A stretch of DNA of 33,980 nucleotides, taken from positions 1 to 33,980 of the forward strand of contig CANBND010000003.1 of assembly GCA_947370945.1 (NCBI GenBank). The letters run 5' to 3'. Of the stretch, positions 18,651-28,064 are shown piece by piece. The DNA comes from Pseudobdellovibrionaceae bacterium (GTDB taxonomy: Bacteria > Bdellovibrionota > Bdellovibrionia > Bdellovibrionales > Bdellovibrionaceae). Position numbers and translations under genes: made by a program. A model generated the notes under the pieces. It saw nothing but the letters and a program-made list of their open reading frames with translations, was not told the origin of the DNA and did no database searches. Within the stretch, counting starts at the first letter, position 1, and every line of letters begins with the position of its first letter.

Positions 18651-19637
18651 ATGTCTGAAACATTACTTGAAGTCCAAAATTTACGTACACGCTATATCAC
18701 TGACGACGGCACAATATTTCCGGTCGATGATATCTCTTTTCGAGTCAAAAAAGGCCAAACACTGGGTATCGTCGGCGAATCTGGTTGCGGAAAATCGCAA
18801 ACTGCGCTGTCGATCATGGGTTTGATTCAATCACCAGGAAAAATTGTTTCAGGTGATGTTTTATTTAAAGGCGAAAGTCTTTTGAAAAAAACTGAATCGC
18901 AAATGCGTGAAATTTTGGGTAACCAAATGGCCATGATTTTTCAAGAACCCATGACTTCATTAAATCCAGTTTATACAATTGGAAATCAAGTCGAAGAAAG
19001 CATTCATCTGCATCAAAAAAATTTAACAAAACAACAGATGAAAGAAAAAACAATCGACATGTTAAAACTTGTCGGCATTCCTGCACCTGAAAAAAGATAC
19101 GACGAATACCCGCACCAATTATCGGGCGGTATGCGCCAACGTGTGATGATCGCTATGGCCATGAGCTGCAATCCCCAATTATTAATTGCCGATGAACCAA
19201 CGACCGCACTTGATGTAACTATTCAGGCGCAAATTTTAGATCTGATGCGCAAAGTTCAAAAAGAATTCCAAGCCGGCATGATTTTAATCACGCATGATCT
19301 GGGTGTGGTCGCTGAAATGTGCCAAGACGTTTTGGTGATGTACGCAGGCAAAGTCGTCGAATACGGAACAGTCGAAGATATTTTTTATCGCCCTCGCCAC
19401 CATTATACTCGCGGATTATTAGATTCAATTCCGCATTTTGAAACGGGACACAGACTGGAACAATTAAATACTATTCCAGGATTAGTTCCGAATCTTTATA
19501 AATTACCAACAGGTTGCAGATTTTTAGATCGCTGCACATTCGCAACTGATCTTTGTCGCACACAAGAACCTAATCTTGAAAATCTGCGTGGCACTCATCG
19601 CGTGGCCTGCTTCAACCCTGTGGCTGCGAAATCGTAG
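18651..19637 (+). CDS. Oligopeptide/dipeptide ABC transporter ATP-binding protein (OppD/DppD-like)
   Basis: Walker [26 protein letters not shown], Walker [14 protein letters not shown]-terminal Cys cluster [14 protein letters not shown]; start at MSETLLEV. Confidence 0.94.
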   Translation: MSETLLEVQNLRTRYITDDGTIFPVDDISFRVKKGQTLGIVGESGCGKSQTALSIMGLIQSPGKIVSGDVLFKGESLLKKTESQMREILGNQMAMIFQEPMTSLNPVYTIGNQVEESIHLHQKNLTKQQMKEKTIDMLKLVGIPAPEKRYDEYPHQLSGGMRQRVMIAMAMSCNPQLLIADEPTTALDVTIQAQILDLMRKVQKEFQAGMILITHDLGVVAEMCQDVLVMYAGKVVEYGTVEDIFYRPRHHYTRGLLDSIPHFETGHRLEQLNTIPGLVPNLYKLPTGCRFLDRCTFATDLCRTQEPNLENLRGTHRVACFNPVAAKS

Positions 19638-19648
19638 AAAGAATAAAT

Positions 19649-20617
19649 ATGTCTGAAGTTTTACTAAAAGCCGAAAATATTATTAAGCACTTCCCGATTC
19701 ACGGTGGCTTGCTATCACGCCAAGTTGCGGCCGTGAAAGCCGTACAAAATATTTCTTTTGAATTAAAAAAAGGGGAAACACTGGGTTTGGTTGGCGAATC
19801 CGGTTGCGGAAAATCAACATTGGGCCGCTGCCTGATTAAATTAATTGAACCGTCATCTGGTAAAATATTTTTCAAAGGCCAAGACATCACAAATGCTACC
19901 GGTGAAAAATTGCGGGATCTTCGTAAACACATGCAAATTATTTTTCAAGATCCGTACGCTTCATTGAATCCGCGGATGACCATCGGTTCAATCTTAGAAG
20001 AACCTTTAATTATTCATAACCTTTATAAAACTGAAGCTGAAAGATTAATTCGCGTTCGTGAATTGATTGATCTGGTCGGATTACGTCCTGAACATTTATC
20101 ACGTTACCCGCATGAATTTTCAGGTGGCCAACGTCAACGTGTGGGTATCGCCCGCGCCTTGGCCGTGAATCCAGAATTAATTATTTGTGACGAACCCGTT
20201 TCTGCATTGGATGTTTCAATTCAAGCCCAAGTGATTAATTTATTGATGGAGTTGCAAAAAAAATTAGGCTTAACGTATGTTTTTATTGCACACGATTTAA
20301 AAGTCGTTGAACACGTTTCAACAAAAGTGGCCGTGATGTATTTAGGCGAAATCGTTGAATACGCAGACGCCGAAGAACTGTATAAAAATCCGAAACATCC
20401 GTACACAAAGGCCTTGTTATCGGCGATTCCTGTGCCTGACCCAAAACCCCGCGAACAACGAATTATATTAACCGGAGACGTCCCCTCGCCGATCAATCCA
20501 CCATCGGGCTGTTATTTTCATCCACGCTGTCCAATTGCTACAGATGAATGTAAAATAAATAAGCCTGAATTGAAATCTGTGGGCACCAATCATTTCGCCA
20601 GTTGTTTGAAGGTTTAG
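19649..20617 (+). CDS. Oligopeptide/dipeptide ABC transporter ATP-binding protein (OppF/DppF-like)
   Basis: Walker [59 protein letters not shown]. Confidence 0.95.
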   Translation: MSEVLLKAENIIKHFPIHGGLLSRQVAAVKAVQNISFELKKGETLGLVGESGCGKSTLGRCLIKLIEPSSGKIFFKGQDITNATGEKLRDLRKHMQIIFQDPYASLNPRMTIGSILEEPLIIHNLYKTEAERLIRVRELIDLVGLRPEHLSRYPHEFSGGQRQRVGIARALAVNPELIICDEPVSALDVSIQAQVINLLMELQKKLGLTYVFIAHDLKVVEHVSTKVAVMYLGEIVEYADAEELYKNPKHPYTKALLSAIPVPDPKPREQRIILTGDVPSPINPPSGCYFHPRCPIATDECKINKPELKSVGTNHFASCLKV

Positions 20618-20709
20618 GCTCGGTTTCGACCAATTGAACTGATACCAGACCAAAGCCTTGAAATAATCACGAAACTTAAGGCCAGCTAAAAATCTGCCGA
20701 TCATACAGT

Positions 20710-21519
20710 ATGTCTGAAGCCAATGCTTGGGTCTTGTTTGACTCAGTTACACAAATACAATCGAAATCGCTGTCACAAGAACAGCTCCAATCAGCCATTT
20801 TCAAAATGAAAAAATCTGATCTGGTCCGATTTCACGTTTGGACAACCGGATGGCAAAACTGGCAAGCATTAAATATCTTTTTGGACAGTGATCAAACTGT
20901 TTTTATTAAAAATATTGAAACTGCTAAAAAATTAGATGAAGAAAAAACAGTCCGACGCGTAAAAAAAGAAGCTACACAAGCAAATACGCAAACGAAAAGT
21001 AAATCCATTACAAAATCGATGACGATGATTAAATTATCTGATGAGTTAACAAAAACATCTAATAAATTAAAACCAAAAGAAGAGAAATTTAATTCTGAAA
21101 ATTTAACATGGTCAGGTTCGACTCCTCCAACAGACTTAAATTTTGCAAAAACAAAAGCTACCGAGTATTCAAACCGCGCCGCCCGACATGAATTAAAAAT
21201 TGAAATTTTATTAATATCTGTAAAAGGAAAAACTTTTCGGAGTCATTCAAAAAACATTTCATTATCTGGATCAATGCTGGAAGACAACGTGCCCTTTGAT
21301 TATTATGGGACCACATTTGATATCGTCGTTGTTAATCGCCATGCTGACAAACCTGCAAATTCGCGTGTACAAATGAAAGCGAAAACAATTGGCGATGGTC
21401 TTACGTCACGTATTCAATTTCAGAACGCGACTGAAGATCAAAAAAAACGACTGACTTTGATGCTGAACGAATATATTGAAAAACAAAAAGCACAAGCCAC
21501 TAAAAAATCTGCTGCCTAA
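20710..21519 (+). CDS. PilZ-domain protein with N-terminal GYF_2-like region
   Basis: NRAARHELKIEI...HSKNISLSGSML...DGLTSRIQF; N-terminal WVLFDSV...TTGWQNWQALN. Confidence 0.75.
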   Translation: MSEANAWVLFDSVTQIQSKSLSQEQLQSAIFKMKKSDLVRFHVWTTGWQNWQALNIFLDSDQTVFIKNIETAKKLDEEKTVRRVKKEATQANTQTKSKSITKSMTMIKLSDELTKTSNKLKPKEEKFNSENLTWSGSTPPTDLNFAKTKATEYSNRAARHELKIEILLISVKGKTFRSHSKNISLSGSMLEDNVPFDYYGTTFDIVVVNRHADKPANSRVQMKAKTIGDGLTSRIQFQNATEDQKKRLTLMLNEYIEKQKAQATKKSAA

Positions 21520-22187
21520 AAACCAAAGCCCATAATAAAATTAATTGATTTAACTTGAAAATCTTCGCGACCAGCCATTTGCGCAATTTGATCTCGAAAA
21601 CCAACTTCGCCGTAAATTGATTTTATAAATGGACGTGATCGCTCACCAAAAAAAATATCAAATCCAATTCCACCGCCACCACCGTAACCATAACCCTGAT
21701 CGCGATTTTTTAATTTAGAATAACTTGTAACGGATGTCGTCGCCCCGCTGACGACTGATGATATCGGTGTCAAATCAACAAACTGATATGTTGCAATTCC
21801 GACGGCCCATACGTATAAATTCAGACCCGATTTTTTTTTCGGAACTGGGTACAATGTAAATCCAAATTCTGGTGCAACTTGTGTGAATTTATAATCAGAT
21901 TTAACTTCAACGCCATTGTCTAAAAAATTTTGTGTGCCTGCTGAATAAATCATTTTAGCTTTCATGAAATATCTGAATACATCGCCGCCAGAATCTATAG
22001 TCATCTCTAGGCCATAGCCGGCTGCGCCCTCAGCCAATGAAATATCTTTGTCACCCGAATACGTCTGATAAATAAAACCTATTTTAGAAAATTTCGCATT
22101 TCGCAATTTTGATTGCGCCCATAGGCTGCCGCTGGTGATGGTCACTAAAATTAGAATCAAAAATAATCTGATGAATTGCAAACGCAT
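21516..22187 (-). CDS. Exported outer-membrane beta-barrel-like protein
   Basis: Signal peptide MRLQFIRLFLILILVTITSGSLWA; alternating aromatic strands; terminal Phe (FIMGFGF). Confidence 0.75.
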   Translation of the reverse strand: MRLQFIRLFLILILVTITSGSLWAQSKLRNAKFSKIGFIYQTYSGDKDISLAEGAAGYGLEMTIDSGGDVFRYFMKAKMIYSAGTQNFLDNGVEVKSDYKFTQVAPEFGFTLYPVPKKKSGLNLYVWAVGIATYQFVDLTPISSVVSGATTSVTSYSKLKNRDQGYGYGGGGGIGFDIFFGERSRPFIKSIYGEVGFRDQIAQMAGREDFQVKSINFIMGFGF

Positions 22188-22312
22188 ACCTTGATTTCTA
22201 TTTTATATCTTATTTTGAGACACCTGATAGTGATTTTTAAGGCAATGAATCATATCAAGATCGTACAAAAGTCTAGAAATTTAATTATTTTTTTAAATTG
22301 GCTAAAGTATTT

Positions 22313-22340
22313 TCAAGTTTTAGAGACTTTGATCCGATCA
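22313..22340 (+). promoter_or_regulatory. Candidate sigma-28-like promoter upstream of lipoprotein gene
   Basis: TCAAGTTT-N12-TCCGATCA (7/8 and 6/8 to FliA consensus, spacing 12 rather than 11); same -35 as the flagellin promoter. Confidence 0.35.
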
Positions 22341-22393
22341 GATCGACGTAATGCATATTTATTTATGTTTAACTAATTTAAAGGAGAAAACAC

Positions 22394-23677
22394 ATGGGAC
22401 GTAATTTTACACAAAAATTGGTGATCACGACGGTGACCGGAATGGCTTTGTTTCTAACCGGATGTCCAAAAGCCTCAACGGCTGCAGCCACAGTGGCAGC
22501 ACCTAAAACATTATATGTTTCATCGGGCCTTTGCTACTCAGGCAGTGGTATCACAACATATACTCAAACAACTGCATCTCGTGCAGTGACAAAGTGGAGC
22601 TCATCAAATGGTGCCGCACAGGGTGTATTTACAGATCTAAATCAAGCGTCCAGCGTTTCAGTAAACACGGTGCCACAAGCATTAATAGATAAAGGCGACT
22701 ACGTTTTGATGTTAACTGAAAATGCGACGACAATGGGTGACCGTAAAATTTTTAAAATTAAAAAGAATGATCCCGGTACTTATATTACCTACGCTAATGA
22801 TCCGACAGCTTTCAATGCTGTTGCTGCCAATATCACTCGTTCAATGGCGATGGATGTCGATGGAACTGTTATCTTTAGTAAATCTATTGGTGCAGAAAGA
22901 TTAAATACTGTTGGCGCACGTTTAGTTAAGGGTGGTGGTAATGCATGGGTCAATCCATTAGCCGCAACAGGTAACTGTTTTACAGCTGCAGGTACATTAA
23001 TTCCGAAGTTAACTACGATTGCACCGTTCACTGGTCAAAATCAAGGTAAGACAATTTACCTTCATGCCGGAGCAACGGCCGTACTTAATCGCATCGGCGC
23101 AGTTCAAAGAACTGGTTTAACTTCGGCAACAGCAGCCGATTGCGCAGGATCAAGTGCCGCCGGTGGAGCCTCGACGACAGCTCATGTCAATGGTGGTACT
23201 TTGACTGGTGTCGTGGGTATGGCAGCAACGGGAGCTTCATTAACAAGTTTTGTTTATATACCGACAGCATCACCCGCAGTAACAACTGGTAAATTATTAG
23301 TTACATATGCTCCTTCGATTAATACTCAGTTTGATAACTTAACAACTTTTAATACTGGAATTGTTTCTTGGGATGTGACTGAAACATCTGATACTGCAAT
23401 CACATTTACAAATCCAACTATTATTTGGCGTGATGATTCAATTGTTTGGGCGCCATCAGCTATTGCTTATGACTCAACAACAAATTCAATTTATGTTGCT
23501 GTCGGTGGAGCGCCAGGTGTTATCAATCAAACAACTGGTAACTATGGTTACAACATTGAAAAATTCACTTTAGACACTTCAACATTTTTACTGACTCGCG
23601 TATCTACAAATAACCAACCATTTATTATCGGTAACGGTTACACGAAATGTATTTCTGATATCTCAATCGGCGATTAA
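22394..23677 (+). CDS. Lipoprotein of unknown function
   Basis: Lipobox FLTGC after hydrophobic leader; AAAGGAG RBS; Ala/Thr/Gly-rich secreted body. Confidence 0.85.
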   Translation: MGRNFTQKLVITTVTGMALFLTGCPKASTAAATVAAPKTLYVSSGLCYSGSGITTYTQTTASRAVTKWSSSNGAAQGVFTDLNQASSVSVNTVPQALIDKGDYVLMLTENATTMGDRKIFKIKKNDPGTYITYANDPTAFNAVAANITRSMAMDVDGTVIFSKSIGAERLNTVGARLVKGGGNAWVNPLAATGNCFTAAGTLIPKLTTIAPFTGQNQGKTIYLHAGATAVLNRIGAVQRTGLTSATAADCAGSSAAGGASTTAHVNGGTLTGVVGMAATGASLTSFVYIPTASPAVTTGKLLVTYAPSINTQFDNLTTFNTGIVSWDVTETSDTAITFTNPTIIWRDDSIVWAPSAIAYDSTTNSIYVAVGGAPGVINQTTGNYGYNIEKFTLDTSTFLLTRVSTNNQPFIIGNGYTKCISDISIGD

Positions 23678-23700
23678 TTTAATCTTTATAATTAATATTA

Positions 23701-23732
23701 AAAAACCGTTAGCAAATGCTAACGGTTTTTTT
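23701..23732 (+). terminator. Rho-independent terminator
   Basis: AAAAACCGTTAGCA-aa-TGCTAACGGTTTTT followed by T run, 24 bp after the lipoprotein stop. Confidence 0.93.
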
Positions 23733-23756
23733 ATTTTCATCATTTGCTTTTTAATT

Positions 23757-24254
23757 CTATTTTTCACCACTCAAAAGCTCTTTGATCCGAATTTTTAATT
23801 TATCAATATCAAAGGGTTTTTTAATGTAATCATTCGCACCCACTTCGCGGGCGCGTTCGAAATCGGATTCTTCGGCCTGAGCCGATAAAAATATCAACGG
23901 AATTTTTTTCAGATCGCGGTGATCTTTAATCATCTGAGCCAATTCAAAACCATTAATCCACGGCAAACCCACATCCATAATAATAAAATGAATTTCATGA
24001 TCTTCGTCTAAAATTTGCGTCAACTCGGGCCCATCAGCAGCCATACGCGTAACGTAGCCTTCGGCTTCAAGAATTCTTTTCAATGAATTTCTTTGAGTCT
24101 CGTCATCTTCGATCACTAATATGTTTATTGGATTTAATTTATTTTTAACATCACGAAATTGATTTAATTCAACCACGGGCTGTTCGGCCATACGTTGTTT
24201 TGTCAGACGTTCAATTTTTTTAATCAGATCTTCGGTGCTTAATTTTTTTGTCAT
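23757..24254 (-). CDS. Single-domain response regulator (CheY-like) with short N-terminal extension
   Basis: ILVIEDDETQRNSLKRIL, IIMDVGLPWINGFELA, LSAQ, ANDYIKKPFD. Confidence 0.94.
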   Translation of the reverse strand: MTKKLSTEDLIKKIERLTKQRMAEQPVVELNQFRDVKNKLNPINILVIEDDETQRNSLKRILEAEGYVTRMAADGPELTQILDEDHEIHFIIMDVGLPWINGFELAQMIKDHRDLKKIPLIFLSAQAEESDFERAREVGANDYIKKPFDIDKLKIRIKELLSGEK

Positions 24255-24256
24255 AA

Positions 24257-25201
24257 TTAATGTGATTCTCCGTTAGCATCCATCCAGCGTTCCGCATCCA
24301 AGGCCGCCATGCAACCCGTGCCCGCTGCTGTTATCGCTTGACGATAAATTGCATCTTGCACATCGCCACAAGCAAACACGCCCGGAATATTTGTGTACGT
24401 TGAATCTGATTTTGTATTTAAATAACCGACATCATTCATATCCAAAATATCTTTGAATAATTTTGTGTTCGGTTGGTGGCCGATAGCGATAAATAAACCA
24501 TCTAATTTTTTTTCTGTGATTTCATTTGTAATCGATGATTTTAATTTTATCCCTGTCATTGATTTGCCATCACCTAAAACTTCATCAACAGTCGCATTCA
24601 CAATAAATTCAATTTTTGGATTGTTCCTTGCGCGATCTAACATAATTTTAGAGGCTCTGAAATTTTCACTTCGGTGAATAATATAAACCTTGCTGGCAAA
24701 TCGAGTTAAAAAATTAGCTTCTTCCATCGCGGTGTCGCCTGCACCTACAACGCCGACTTCGACATTCTTAAAAAAGGCACCGTCACATGTCGCACACGCA
24801 GAAACTCCGCGGCTCATGTATTGTTTTTCGGATGGTAATCCCAATAATTTTGCGCTGGCGCCAGTTGATACGATCACTGATTTTGCCAGATGCAATTTAT
24901 CGCCAATGAAAATTTTAAACGGACGCGATGTGAAATCAACTTTTGTCACGTTACGTGTGATAAAGCGTGTACCGAAACGTTCGGCTTGTTTTCGCATCAC
25001 TGAAATTAAATCTGGGCCCGTGATACCGTGTTCAAATCCCGGAAAATTTTCAACTTCAGTTGTAATCATCAACTGACCGCCGGCCTCTTCGCCTTCGATC
25101 ATCAGCGGCTTTAAATTCGCACGCGCAGCGTACACCGCCGCCGTTAACCCAGCAGGACCAGATCCGATGATAATCATATTTTCGACTGTTTGATTTTCCA
25201 T
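24257..25201 (-). CDS. trxB: Thioredoxin-disulfide reductase
   Basis: IIGSGPAGLTAAVYAARA, SACATCDGAFF redox CxxC, VGAGDTAMEEA, GVFACGDVQDAIYRQAITAAGTG; start at MENQTVENM. Confidence 0.95.
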   Translation of the reverse strand: MENQTVENMIIIGSGPAGLTAAVYAARANLKPLMIEGEEAGGQLMITTEVENFPGFEHGITGPDLISVMRKQAERFGTRFITRNVTKVDFTSRPFKIFIGDKLHLAKSVIVSTGASAKLLGLPSEKQYMSRGVSACATCDGAFFKNVEVGVVGAGDTAMEEANFLTRFASKVYIIHRSENFRASKIMLDRARNNPKIEFIVNATVDEVLGDGKSMTGIKLKSSITNEITEKKLDGLFIAIGHQPNTKLFKDILDMNDVGYLNTKSDSTYTNIPGVFACGDVQDAIYRQAITAAGTGCMAALDAERWMDANGESH

Positions 25202-25290
25202 AAATATCCTTTTCAAAATATAAGAATGATTTAACGTAGCTTGTTCGCAGAGTATCGAAAAGGCCAATTTACGTCTAACGCTGATTGTTT

Positions 25291-25962
25291 TTATCTATTT
25301 GCGGATATAGAACATAACAAATGATCTGAGCCTATAAATTCGATCAATTTTTCCGCAACATGCACAGGATCAGCGGCTTTACTTTCAATTCTTGGCCGAC
25401 TGTTCGCTGGCAAAAGGTCGGTCTGCATATACCCCGGAGAAAATAATTTAATTTGAATATTTGATGTATTTTCAATTTGCAAGGTCATGATTAATCCACG
25501 CAAAGCATGTTTTGCCGCAGCATAACTGGCTGCATTCACATCTGGTTTATTTTCCGCGATGTCAGAACCCACACAGGTTATTGATTTTAAATTTTTAAAT
25601 TCAGACCTTACATTTAAAATTCTATGAATAAATTGAGCTGGGTATAAAAAATTAACACTGAGAGCCCATTCGTGATCTGACCATTTTTTATTTTCAAAAA
25701 CGCCATACGGCCCACCACCTGCGCAATAAATAATTTCAGTCGGATTAAATTCTATGATTTGCTTTAAAAAATCTACATCGATCGAATTTTTTGAAAAATC
25801 TTCGGTTATTTTTTTTGTATTTTTTGTAACTTTATTATTTTGAATTTTTCTGGAAACCAATAAAAATTCATTTTCTAAGTTCGTATTTAATTGCTGATAT
25901 GTGGCCCAGCCCAGTCCCCGACTGGCACCCAGAATCACAATTTTTTTGGCAGACTTTTGCAT
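25291..25962 (-). CDS. SDR-family oxidoreductase
   Basis: ILGASRGLGWATYQQL, YCAGGGPYG, ASYAAAKHALRG (YxxxK). Confidence 0.9.
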   Translation of the reverse strand: MQKSAKKIVILGASRGLGWATYQQLNTNLENEFLLVSRKIQNNKVTKNTKKITEDFSKNSIDVDFLKQIIEFNPTEIIYCAGGGPYGVFENKKWSDHEWALSVNFLYPAQFIHRILNVRSEFKNLKSITCVGSDIAENKPDVNAASYAAAKHALRGLIMTLQIENTSNIQIKLFSPGYMQTDLLPANSRPRIESKAADPVHVAEKLIEFIGSDHLLCSISANR

Positions 25963-26017
25963 AGACTATTGATCTTTCAGTTGCTGTATTCTGTCAAGAT
26001 GACTATGCTTTTTAAAT

Positions 26018-26293
26018 ATGCCTGTGATCAAAATCGCGCAAAAAAATAAAATTATTTCTGTCGAATCAGGAAAAAATCTGATGGATGCGTTACTTGAAGC
26101 CGAATTGCCCGTGGCGTCTTCGTGTCATGGCCAAGGTGTTTGTTCAAAATGTTTTGTGACTGTTTCACCGATTGGAGCCCACACCGAACTTGAATTAAAA
26201 ACTTTAGAAAAAAATAAACTGGATTTGTCAAAACGACTTTGCTGTCAAATTTTTGTGACTAATGACTTAAGTGTTGAAACGACGTATTGGTAA
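26018..26293 (+). CDS. 2Fe-2S ferredoxin
   Basis: ASSCHGQGVCSKCFVTV...RLCCQIFV. Confidence 0.9.
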   Translation: MPVIKIAQKNKIISVESGKNLMDALLEAELPVASSCHGQGVCSKCFVTVSPIGAHTELELKTLEKNKLDLSKRLCCQIFVTNDLSVETTYW

Positions 26294-26296
26294 AAT

Positions 26297-26998
26297 CTAT
26301 TTCACCAATTTAATATAATTAATCTCAATTCCTTGATTCACAAATATTTTTTCAAACGATGTTTGAAAATTATTTTGTTTATACACATTATCTTGGTCAT
26401 ACAGATTCAAAGTTTGATATTCAATTTTATATTTGGTTTCTTTGATTTCTTCCAAGGCCCATAAAAAATATTCGCGTGAATCAGTTTTGAATTCCAGAAA
26501 TGATCCTGAACGTTGCATTTGATAAATTTCATTTAATAAAACGCGGCTGGCTACGCGATTTTTGGGTTTTCTTGGAGTTACCCACGGATCAGAAAAATGA
26601 ATATACATATTATTAATTTCATTTTCTGCAAATAATAAATCTAAATTGAATGCATGATATCTGCAAATGGCATTATGAACACCACCTTGAAATTTGGCGC
26701 GCTTGATCGACTGAATCAATGGTTTATATTTCAATTCAAGTCCGACCAAACAGCGGTCTTTGTGTTTTGCTGCGTGATGCGCGAAATGCATTCCTGCGCC
26801 TGTACCCACCTCGACATCCATCGGTGTAACATCTGAAACTTTAAACACATCACTGCGCCATTTGCTTTTATTCAACGGAGCTCGCTCTTCGTTAAAGGCA
26901 ATGTCTTTGTATTCATTATCAATCGCCATCGCGTAAGGGTTGGGCTTTGGCAATGTGCGAGTCAAATTAATTTTAGGACGAATTTTTTCTTCAGACAT
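26297..26998 (-). CDS. trmB: tRNA (guanine-N7)-methyltransferase
   Basis: VEVGTGAGMHFAHHAAKH, GLELKYKPLIQSIKRA, IHFSDPWVTPRKPKNR. Confidence 0.88.
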   Translation of the reverse strand: MSEEKIRPKINLTRTLPKPNPYAMAIDNEYKDIAFNEERAPLNKSKWRSDVFKVSDVTPMDVEVGTGAGMHFAHHAAKHKDRCLVGLELKYKPLIQSIKRAKFQGGVHNAICRYHAFNLDLLFAENEINNMYIHFSDPWVTPRKPKNRVASRVLLNEIYQMQRSGSFLEFKTDSREYFLWALEEIKETKYKIEYQTLNLYDQDNVYKQNNFQTSFEKIFVNQGIEINYIKLVK

Positions 26999-27025
26999 AG
27001 TATTTATTTTCTGTATTATTTTTGT

Positions 27026-28039
27026 TTATTTTTCAGTGTATATTGGGCCGCTGATCAGATGGCGATCGCTCATAGGTCTGCGTGATTTGAATTCTGCTAG
27101 TCGCAAACTGCAACTTTTCATCTCGCAGGTCGAGCAATACTTTTGATAACAAGGATCTGTGTGAAATGCAAATTCGCCGTCAAATTTATAATCGTTAACG
27201 ACTTTTTTTTCAAAATCATGAATCAGTTCATGTACCAAATGTATTTCTAAAAACTGAGGCACAACTAAATGCGCATCGATATGGTGAAATGAGCCTGATC
27301 TGATAATTCTTAAATTATGTATGTCAATAATTTCGGGCACCAAATGTTTTTGAATTTTTTCTGACAATTGACTGACGCTGGATAAATCAGTTTGATCTAA
27401 TAATCCGCCGATGTTGTCTTTGATGATCTGAACAGATTCGTAGACAAGCCACAAACCAACAACAATACCAATCAAAGGATCGATCCAGGTAATTCCTGTG
27501 ATCTTATACAAAAATAATCCAATGATAATGCCCACTGTTGTTTTTACATCGGCCATCAAATGCGAGCCACTGGCTTTCAGTGCCTCTGAATTTTGTTTTT
27601 TTCCAACAGATTTTAAATACGCGCCGGCTATAAAATTAATAATTGAAGCGACAATAATATAAAATAAACCCACATTAATATTATCAACAGAATTGCCCAT
27701 AATTAATGATCGAACAGATTCAAAAATAATGGCCAAGGCTGCAAATAAAATAATTCCACCCTCGAAAGAAGCCGAAAAATATTCTAATTTTCCGTGACCA
27801 TAAGGATGCTCTTCGTCAGCCGGTGCTAATGCATATTTTAACAAAATGAGCGCAACAACTGCAGTGACTACGTTCGTAATTGTTTCGATAGCATCAGACA
27901 AAATCGCAGTTGAGGATGTTTGAAAGTACGCAATAAATTTCAAGGCTAAAACAAAAACACTGACAGCCAACGATATTCGCGCGGCGTTTCGAGTTTGTGA
28001 TATTTTCTCAGAAGTTATATTTGAATTTGTATATGACAT
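27026..28039 (-). CDS. Cation diffusion facilitator (CDF) family transporter
   Basis: FQTSSTAILSDAIETITNVVTA, DEEHPYGHGKLEYFSASFEG, SGSHLMADVKTTVGI, WIDPLIGIVVG. Confidence 0.94.
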   Translation of the reverse strand: MSYTNSNITSEKISQTRNAARISLAVSVFVLALKFIAYFQTSSTAILSDAIETITNVVTAVVALILLKYALAPADEEHPYGHGKLEYFSASFEGGIILFAALAIIFESVRSLIMGNSVDNINVGLFYIIVASIINFIAGAYLKSVGKKQNSEALKASGSHLMADVKTTVGIIIGLFLYKITGITWIDPLIGIVVGLWLVYESVQIIKDNIGGLLDQTDLSSVSQLSEKIQKHLVPEIIDIHNLRIIRSGSFHHIDAHLVVPQFLEIHLVHELIHDFEKKVVNDYKFDGEFAFHTDPCYQKYCSTCEMKSCSLRLAEFKSRRPMSDRHLISGPIYTEK

Positions 28040-28064
28040 AGACTAAATATATGCCCTAATAGAG

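Noticed and set aside
20688-20703. Possible sigma-28 -10 (GCCGATCA) upstream of the PilZ gene
   Set aside because: The -35 matches poorly (TAAGGCCA) and the -10 is only 6 bp from the ATG, too close for a normal leader.
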